A stretch of 64,000 nt of DNA. Source: Ipomoea triloba. Lineage: Eukaryota > Streptophyta > Magnoliopsida > Solanales > Convolvulaceae. Under the pieces are notes generated by a model. That model was not told where the DNA came from. It made no database searches and worked only from the letters and a program-made list of their open reading frames with translations. Below are positions 57,052 through 64,000 of the stretch, in pieces. The stretch lies in the NCBI RefSeq assembly GCF_003576645.1, contig NC_044919.1, forward strand, positions 16,769,545 through 16,833,544. The letters are read 5' to 3'. A program made the position numbers and the translations under genes. How positions within the stretch are numbered: the first letter of the stretch is position 1; each line of letters starts with the position of its first letter.

Positions 57052-57718
57052 TTATGCACCGCCAAGCATATAAAAATGCACCATTAGGGTATAGAAATGC
57101 ACAACTGTAAAACTAACAATGCAATTTTCACCTAGTATTTAAAGCACAACCGATTGTCAAAGTATGCATCATTATTTAAATAAAAAGCACCGTAAGTGTT
57201 CAGAAATGCACAACTGTCAAATTCATTTTAAGATTTAGCTCACATTGTGTAAAAATACAAGAACACTGCAATAATGCATACCTATATACACACAAATGCA
57301 CAAGAGTCTGAATAATAATGCATCACAAATTAATATTTTCTAGTTTCCTACCTGTATTTAAAGCACAACAAGTTATCATATTATACACCACTATGTGCAT
57401 AAATATGCACAACAAGTGTTCGTATATGCCCAACAAAGAGACTAATTTTAAAATGCACAACACTCAACTATCATCAATGCACCAACATGAATCTACAAAT
57501 ACACTAGAGTAAGGCCAATAATGCACCAATTACACAAATAAAACACACAACAATGTGATCCGCCCTATTCCGGTGCCCTATGATGAGTTTACCCTTGTAG
57601 TTCGTGTGGTAGGAGAACATGTGCGGAAATATTGGAGGAGTCTTGATCAATGTGATTCATTGGAAAAATGCACTTACACTTAATGCACTACTTCACTTCT
57701 TGGTCCACCAATCAAGAA
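57052..57718. repeat. Degenerate aatgcacaac repeat region
   Basis: Short units around aatgcacaac and tgcaccattat recur irregularly at 57055-57540. This resembles the interior of foldback element A in texture, though with another core motif. No gene is seen. Confidence 0.5.
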
Positions 57719-58818
57719 GTCACTACAAGAAATTTTATATTTAGTGGCAACACAAGTTATCACCAAAACTGTAATTTTTGTCACTAATTTTAATTTTTGA
57801 AGTCGTCACCAGTTGTCACTATATTCTCCATCACTATTGTAATAGTGACAACTTTTGAAAACTTGTCAAAATTATTCAAGAATACTCAAGACTTTTGTGA
57901 CAAGGTTTACTTGCACTAAATATTATTTGAGTGATAACAATAGGAGTCACAATAATTTTACATTATATATTTTTTTGGTACGTCTGCAGCCGGAACAATG
58001 TCCGGCTTAAGTGATCCTTCGAGTTATGGCTCCACTAGATTACCCATGCCATCGGGGGGGGGGGCTCTAGGATCGTAGTCCCCCACCTAGCGTTTTGACC
58101 AAGATTTGATAGCCAATTTGCACATTTATTTCCCTCTTGAAACACATGCACGGAATTCACCCATTTAAATTGCCCGACCAGCCTTTTGCACTCGCTGAGT
58201 AGTGGCTCCTCCCCTTCACCGCTCTCGGGGTCGGTGTTCATTCAAGAAATAGCAGCTTCAAAGTCCATCTCGATGATGACGTTGTCGAAGTGTTTCCCAA
58301 TAAGAAGCTGGATCCCCTCCTTGAGCCCCCATAATTCAGCCCAAAAACTAGTGGTAGCTCGAATCTTGACAACAAAGCCAACCATCCAGTTCCCATTGTG
58401 GTCTCTTACAATACTTCCTTCTGTGACCAAGTATGTTATTACAAAAAAAAAAAAAAGATCTAGTGACAACTAAAATCGTTGCAATTAATCATTTATTGTG
58501 ACAACACTTTAGTCACAATAATTGTACTTATTTGTGAGAAATGTTGTTGACTAAAAAATGGTTATCAATGATCTAAAAAGTGATAACATATAATTACTTT
58601 GTTGTGTCAATAATCATGGTAACAAATGTTGTATTTATTTGTGACAAAAGAAATTAACTCTAAAACAATCATTAGTGTTAAATAAAGTTGTAACAACAAT
58701 TAAATTTATTGCAGTCATCATCTTCGTCACTAATATCTTTAAAAATAGTGGCATCATATTTGTCACTAAAATACTAAAAATTAGTGGCAAAATTTGTGTA
58801 ACTTATATTCTTGTTCTA
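57719..58818. mobile_element. CACTA (En/Spm-like) transposon remnant
   Basis: The left end reads cactacaagaaattttat, the classic CACTA terminus, followed by repeated agtggcaac and gtcactat subterminal motifs in both orientations up to about 58810. The right end (near ttcttgttc) has lost the CACTA signature. No transposase is present. A LINE piece is nested inside. Confidence 0.7.
57969..58456 (-). mobile_element. 5'-truncated LINE piece (RNase H) in the CACTA element
   Basis: On minus, GSIVRDHNGNWMVGFVVKIR, AELWGLKEGIQLLIGKHFDN and IIEMDFEAA, then after an in-frame TGA the part VHVFQEGNKCANWLSNLGQN and ARWGTTILEP. This is the RNase H end of an L1-type ORF2, related to 12187-12600 and 53207-53893. 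A T-run at 57969-57975 would be its tail. No clear target duplication was found. It is more diverged than the other two copies. Confidence 0.8.
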
Positions 58819-59819
58819 AAGCTACTTGTGCGATTTATTTAAATTTTGGAACTTCTTCTTCTAAATTATTTTTCATGTTTCTTTGAAACTTCTATTTTTG
58901 TTTAAAGAAGAATCTTCTCTTGAGTCTTTGAAGTTATCCCTTTAAGACCTAAATCATCATAGAAAAACCTTTCATGCTGTTGTCCACTCCATTAGGCGTT
59001 GAGTAACATTGGGAAGTAAGCAGTGAAGCTGGCACAACGTCGTTGGGTGTATCTGTTAGTGCCATTGGAGGGACAAATTGCGCCATAGGGCTTGCGGCAC
59101 TACATCTTAGGCACCATTGGGTGCCGAAGCGGCTGGCAACCATGTAGGCAACACATTCAATGGTTTAGGAGCTATGTTTTTTGTCGTGCTTAGGGTTAGC
59201 ATGAGAAATCGAGTTTTGTTGTGAGTAGTGCCATAGGCGTTGTGGTTTAGTTATTGGATTCGACCTGCTTTGGATTCATCGAATGGCATTACTGGTGGTG
59301 GAGTTTTCGAAAGGGCAAACGTGGCTGGTTTAGGCGCCATTGGAGGCGCGTATGTGTTTTTGCGACAATCGCTCAAGTCCCTAGATAGTGACCATTCTTC
59401 GGTCTTTCTACTCCGTCTTGACTTAAATCATATGCATAATTTGACTTTCTTTTTAATGGCAATTATTGATAATTACAATTATATGCCTGTATTATATTAT
59501 TGTATTGGTATAATATTATGCGATCCATTATTGTTAAAAATGGTAATTAGCCATAATTGGCATCTTTGTAGTTGCCTTGCCTATATTACCTTTAGTATTG
59601 AGTTCATACGACCATCAATATGATTGATATATTGTTGTTATATTGAGATGATTGGCATCTCATGCAATTATTTGTATTTATTGGCATTGTTATGGTAATT
59701 AGTAAGACTAATTGGAGTTGATTACTTTTATTACCATGAGTTGTTTGACATATTTTCTAGCATTCAATTTGCATTATGATTTTGTTTTGGTAATAATGGC
59801 AATAAAATTTCAATCAAAA
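58819..59819. other. Intergenic, no recognised gene
   Basis: The part at 58960-59370 has a repeated short motif of the type gccattggaggg and is slightly richer in G and C; a frame at 59240-59623 contains no known domain. It may be an old transposon body. The rest is AT-rich. Confidence 0.4.
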
Positions 59820-61230
59820 ACCACTTTTAATTATGCCTTTATATATATATATATATATATTTATTTATTTATTTATTTATATATATAAAAGTTAGGTCTA
59901 TAACAAGAACTAAAAAATGTTCGTCCAATTATTTGATGAAATGAATGGTTCAGATTATTTTAATTTTAGTTTTTTTTTTTAATTTTCCTACTTTATCCTC
60001 AATTATATATTTTTTTTCTCTTAAACCCACATTTCGTTAGTATAAATTTTAGTAACGGAATATTCCGTTAACTATTTATTATTCTTAACTTACACGTTGA
60101 TTTCTATAAGAAAGGTATTAAGTTCGGACCAATTCCAATCAGAGTTAGCATAATTGTTGAACATCTACTACGAATATGTTAGAGTGTATTAAAAAAAATA
60201 CAATATGAAATTTAACATGAATTTTGGTCAAATAATTAGTCTAACTAAATACATAGCATTCAATTTGAGCATCAAAGATTACAAATATGGAACATTGAAA
60301 ATCATTTTCTTGCATTTTTTTAAAAAACAAATTTAGCTTAAGTTTTTTTTCCCTTTTTTCGTTTAATTAATCTGTTTTTGCTTATTTAGAACAAGACTCA
60401 ATATTTCAATTATGTTTTTGCATTATTGGGAATGAGGTCATTATGGTATTAATATTTTTTGTCTGCATTTCTATAATTGTACAATTGTATATTACTTTAC
60501 AAATAGTGTACTATTATTTTTTATCAGACAAAATTGTTCTTACATCATTGTCAGACATGTGCGACCTAATTACAAAGTTGTTGATCAAAAATGCAATTGC
60601 ACCTGGACTCTAAACGGTAGGACCATTATCCAAAGAATTGACAATTTTGACACCCCACTAGCTCCAATTGAACAAATTTACACAATATTCTTATAATTTT
60701 ATCAATGCACGAAAACTTCTAAAGAAATTTGTAAGTTAATTTTTATTATATCATTATAACGTTATCTATTGTAACCATATATTTTGAATTATTTACATTC
60801 ATTCTCTATTGACAGCAATTGTAGTAATTGTCATTGACAAACTCTCAAAACAATTTGTCTCAACAACGAATGGAAATAAAAAAATCAATGACTTTATTGT
60901 TGTGGATGAAAAGTATGTACCTCACTCTATTACTCTTATTAAGTTAAATAAATTAGTAGCTACAACAAAAAATAATGCATATGCATTTCTTTAATTTAGA
61001 ATTAGATGTCTACAATGCCTCTATTCAAAAAAACAATTATTCACTATAAAAGAAAATAAAAAAAAAAGATATATAATTTCATTAGTTACGTTATATTATC
61101 TTTATTTTCTACGATGCAAAGATTCCTTACCTTCAAATTCATTAATTAATTATATTCCTCACATTGTCCATTGTCTTCTTTTTACACTATCTTGTAATTA
61201 AATATCAAAGTTATAATACAAAATAATGTT

Positions 61231-61470
61231 TGTGGGCGTCGGCCGGGTTAGCCGAGTTCAGCCCCTGCTCGATTCGAGACGTGGCGTTGTGGCTTACCAT
61301 GAAGGGATGTGGTTAAATGGTTAATGTTCACCTACTTATCACCAATTGATTTTAAGTAGGATATGGCTACTAGATAGCTAAGGAACTCTATGGTTAAGCG
61401 TGCTTGACTTCCGGCAGTCACGGGATGGGTGACCCTCTAAGAAGTAAGCATAGTGTAGCGCTGAGATCCA
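61231..61470 (+). mobile_element. Cassandra-like element with 5S rRNA promoter motifs
   Basis: gttaagcgtgctt (61393-61405) matches the A box of plant 5S rRNA, and ggatgggtgacc (61433-61444) matches its C box. The spacing between aagcgtgctt and the C box is 17 bases, the same as in 5S rRNA, while the bases between differ. The unit starts tgtgggcg and ends gatcca, as an LTR could. Cassandra retrotransposons are known to carry such 5S promoters in their LTRs, so this may be a solo LTR. No matching target duplication was seen; a 5S-derived SINE is the alternative. Confidence 0.6.
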
Positions 61471-61557
61471 TCAATTATTTAAAGGTAAATTATTTTTTTA
61501 TTAAAATGTATAAATTGTTACGTCCTTATCTAATCTTATTCCTTAAATAAACTAGGA

Positions 61558-61783
61558 ATTTCTTTATCCACAAGAATTCATTCAAGAATAATGGTTGAAC
61601 CAAAATTTACCTCGAGCAGAACACCTAAAGGACTAATACGCTTTTATGCTGATAATAATATGTAAATGGTATTTCTTTATCCACAAGAATTCATTCAAGA
61701 ATAATGGTTGAACCAAAATTTACCTCGAGCAGAACACCTAAAGGACTAATACGCTTTTATGTTGATAATAATATGTAAATGGT
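61558..61783. repeat. 113-bp tandem duplication
   Basis: Two almost identical copies (61558-61670, 61671-61783) begin atttctttatccac and end atgtaaatggt. They differ at one position or so, and hence are recent. The unit belongs to the Helitron-related sequence. Confidence 0.93.
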
Positions 61784-61799
61784 AATTAGATCATTATCT

Positions 61800-63150
61800 T
61801 ACATAACTACTGATAGTCCGTACGGATCTAGTGGTCGGTATTTGACCCTTGGACCGCCCTCGGGCTGAACCGACCTCACCTGATCCGGTTCGATGGTCTT
61901 CCCGACCTGGTGCGTCGTCGGGTGAAATCATTCCTTCGCTCTAGGCTATATGCCATCCTCGGCATCACTGGAACCTTTGACCGATTCCGACCCGCTGACC
62001 TTCTTGACTAAGATCAGTTCCACATCTTATCAATCATCTACGGCACGTGTACGACATCGTTTCTGCCCTTCCCCTCACGTATGCATGCACTCCACGTGCT
62101 CGCCATGCTGAGGGGACAGAAATTGTCTCTTTCTCCCAGCTATAAATACCGCATTTATTGAGGAGAGAGGGATGTTTGGCTATTTCGACAAGAGTAGCTA
62201 ATTGCTTGGACACCTAAGGCCCACTGCCCTGTTGACCAAGCCGAAATCCTTGAATTCAATCGAGCAACCAACCCAACGCAAACCCAGATCGACTATACCG
62301 TTCATCGTGTATCCAATTACTATTGAATTCAATACAAATACAGTTACATTTCGTCACCCCTATCGTATTTACATTATCAACTACATTTAAAACTCATTGT
62401 TAAAAATGTCAATGTAGGGCAATAGAACATCGTGACACACTTGACGCATTGAAAAGATGTCGAGACTACAACAATACTGCAATCAATCTTGCAAATCTAG
62501 TGATGGAGAATATTCCTTGAATATACACACTACACACTTGCTTAGTACCTGGCTTAGTCGTCATGAGGAACCGGTCCTAACCATATGCTAGACCGACCCG
62601 ACCTTAATGTGAAAACCGAGCGAGTGACTTATCAGCATATACCTTTCACTTTACCTTGAGATCGGAATCAACCCCGTGGGCTCTAGATGATCAACTTGAA
62701 CGGGGCCACTTAGAGAGATGAGCCTTATTTCTCTATTTCAACCCGACCGTAGAAGGAACAAGGACGTTAGGAACATTCGCACACATAGGGGAATCAGCAA
62801 CGCTTCGACCTCCCTGTGCATGAGTCACATGTGTCGCACATGTCGACCACTGGCATGTGCTCCCTTCACACCCCTATAAATAGAGCATTTAATACCTTGG
62901 GGGAGGGGGGGGATTTGGGCATTTCTACCCAACCTTAATCAACTCGGGATGCCCCGACCCACTGTCACCTCTTCCCGAGCTCAACTACTTAAACCAACAA
63001 GCAAACTACATCTGTATACATACACTGATCTACATACCCTAGTGTATTTACTACATCATTCAGAAAATGAAGAAATTTCAAAAATAGCCACCATTGCAAC
63101 TTCTTTGATCTTGTATGTAAAATACTTATTGTGCATTCTTTAAATATATT
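61800..63150 (+). repeat. Two LTR-like segments with TATA boxes
   Basis: The segment at about 61810-62390 has a TATA-like ctataaatacc near 62140, and that at about 62530-63110 has cctataaatagagc near 62872. Both are GC-richer, with cgaccc motifs upstream of the TATA and a leader with caacc motifs downstream, which suggests two diverged LTRs of one family. No primer-binding site was seen. Between them, 62400-62525 is AT-rich host-like sequence. Confidence 0.4.
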
Positions 63151-63596
63151 AGAATTAATATAAATTTACAATTCATGTCATTTTCTAGACTCAACATGTT
63201 TGGATCAAAGGCAAAATTAGCTCGAAAACACTTAGTATTTAGGATGTAGCCACCGTTTCAAAAAAAGTGTATGCACAAAGAGGCAAACTATTTAATTGCA
63301 TGCATTGTGGATGTGAAAATTATTGATAAAACTAGACACATTGTAGCATCAGTATTCGAACCCTGAGAAGTCATTGTTGTTACTATCAAGTAATAAGTTA
63401 TGGAACTAGAATAAGAGGTATTACTCATGAACCTTCTACAAATATAATTAATATTAATATTTTATTCAATACTTTCACATGAGAATCTACGACACACATC
63501 TCACAACGCATAAAACATATAGAGAAAAAACTACCACAGCCAAATATCAACATGCACTTGCAAGATCAAGAGTTCATAGTACAACTAAGATCCCAT
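63151..63596. other. AT-rich sequence, no recognised gene
   Basis: A broken frame near 63265-63310 reads RGKLFNCMHCGCEN, a Cys-rich patch like a zinc ribbon. It could be from a Helitron-type RPA-like gene, but this is too short to assign. Nothing else is visible. Confidence 0.3.
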
Positions 63597-63749
63597 TTAG
63601 GGATGGCAATGTGCCCCGTCCCCGTCGGGGACGAGGACGGGGATGGGGAAATTTTGTAGGGATCGGGGACGGGAACGGGGAATTTTTGGAATTCCCCGCC
63701 GGGGACAGGGACGGGGATACCCCTCCCCGCCCCGCCCCGTCCCGTCCCC

Positions 63750-63785
<36 letters not shown>
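63597..63785. mobile_element. hAT-type MITE end with GC-rich subterminal repeats
   Basis: tagggatggcaatg is a frequent start of non-autonomous plant hAT elements. It is followed by many cggggac and cccgtccccg motifs in both orientations, then a (TA)n tract at 63753-63782. The far end was not identified within the window. Confidence 0.55.
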
Positions 63786-63786
<1 letters not shown>

Positions 63787-64000
63787 TAATCATATGAGAA
63801 CTATGCCCCCAAGTGAGAACGTGAGGACAAATATAAACCATTGATCTGCAAGATCTGATGGATGAGAAATCAAGTAAAATATGAGCGGGGTCATTTTCAT
63901 AAATATTACAATTTTTTTTTATTTCAACCGTTAGATCTACTAGATCAATGATTTGGATTTGTCCTTACGTTCTCACCTGCGACATGGTTCTCACCTGATT

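Larger units (their letters stand above)
59820..61790 (+). mobile_element. Helitron-related sequence (partial)
   Basis: From about 59885 (agttaggtct, taacggaatattccgttaac, tttctataagaaaggt) the sequence follows the 5' part of the Helitron at 30044-31600. The segments at 61010-61230 and 61555-61640 match further parts of it (for example tgtccattgtctt and ggttgaaccaaaa). Sequence at 60230-61000 is not in the other copy; a frame there reads HVRPNYKVVDQKCNCTWTLN, which I do not recognise. A 5S-promoter element interrupts it at about 61231-61470. No 3' hairpin and CTAG end was found. Confidence 0.6.

Overview
The window is nuclear DNA of a flowering plant, most likely a eudicot. The evidence is GT-AG introns, two conserved plant genes, and a dense, nested set of plant transposable elements: L1-type LINEs with RNase H, hAT, CACTA and MULE-type MITEs, a Helitron, copia and gypsy LTR elements, and tRNA- and 5S-related repeats. 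The family or species cannot be fixed from this sequence. Two single-N positions show that it is a draft assembly.

Only two host genes are supported, both on the minus strand. (1) At 1202-6541 there are seven coding exons for a 418-residue VMP1/KMS1-type ER/Golgi membrane protein. Its introns are full of MITEs and SINE-like repeats. (2) At 40172-46309 there are thirteen coding exons for a 1674-residue TIME FOR COFFEE (TIC)-type nuclear regulator of the circadian clock. It has a GA-rich 5' leader and a 2.5-kb exon rich in Gln, His, Ala and Ser. In both genes every exon joins in frame through GT-AG borders to a single stop codon.

Layout. 1-1200: T/G minisatellite and MITE debris. 1202-6541: KMS1-like gene. 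7023-9956: a Tourist-like MITE split by a short-LTR retrotransposon whose interior is built of pieces of host genes (RF298-like RING protein, SUD1/DOA10-like E3 ligase, probably poly(A)-binding protein). 10092-18025: gypsy remnants, foldback elements sitting in TA microsatellites, a 5'-truncated LINE, and a 2.4-kb gypsy LTR. 18876-26870: a hAT-type region with a decayed transposase, invaded by a decayed LINE. 27148-28474: a hAT derivative with a duplicated inverted end. 28619-32735: two MULE-type foldback MITEs and a structurally canonical Helitron. 33880-38540: a copia remnant whose gag is split by another LTR. 40172-46309: TIC. 48124-53937: a nearly complete LINE with target-site duplication. 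55093-57051: gypsy integrase fragment and MITEs. 57719-58818: a CACTA remnant with a nested LINE piece. 59820-64000: Helitron relatives, a 5S-promoter element and LTR-like pieces.

The observation most worth following is the retrotransposon at 7191-9759. Its LTRs are nearly identical, and it carries an intron-free fusion of fragments from at least two ubiquitin-ligase-related genes. Second is the arrangement of inverted SINE-like repeats on either side of KMS1 exons 3-4. Nothing in the window is a cellular operon, an RNA gene cluster or a CRISPR array.
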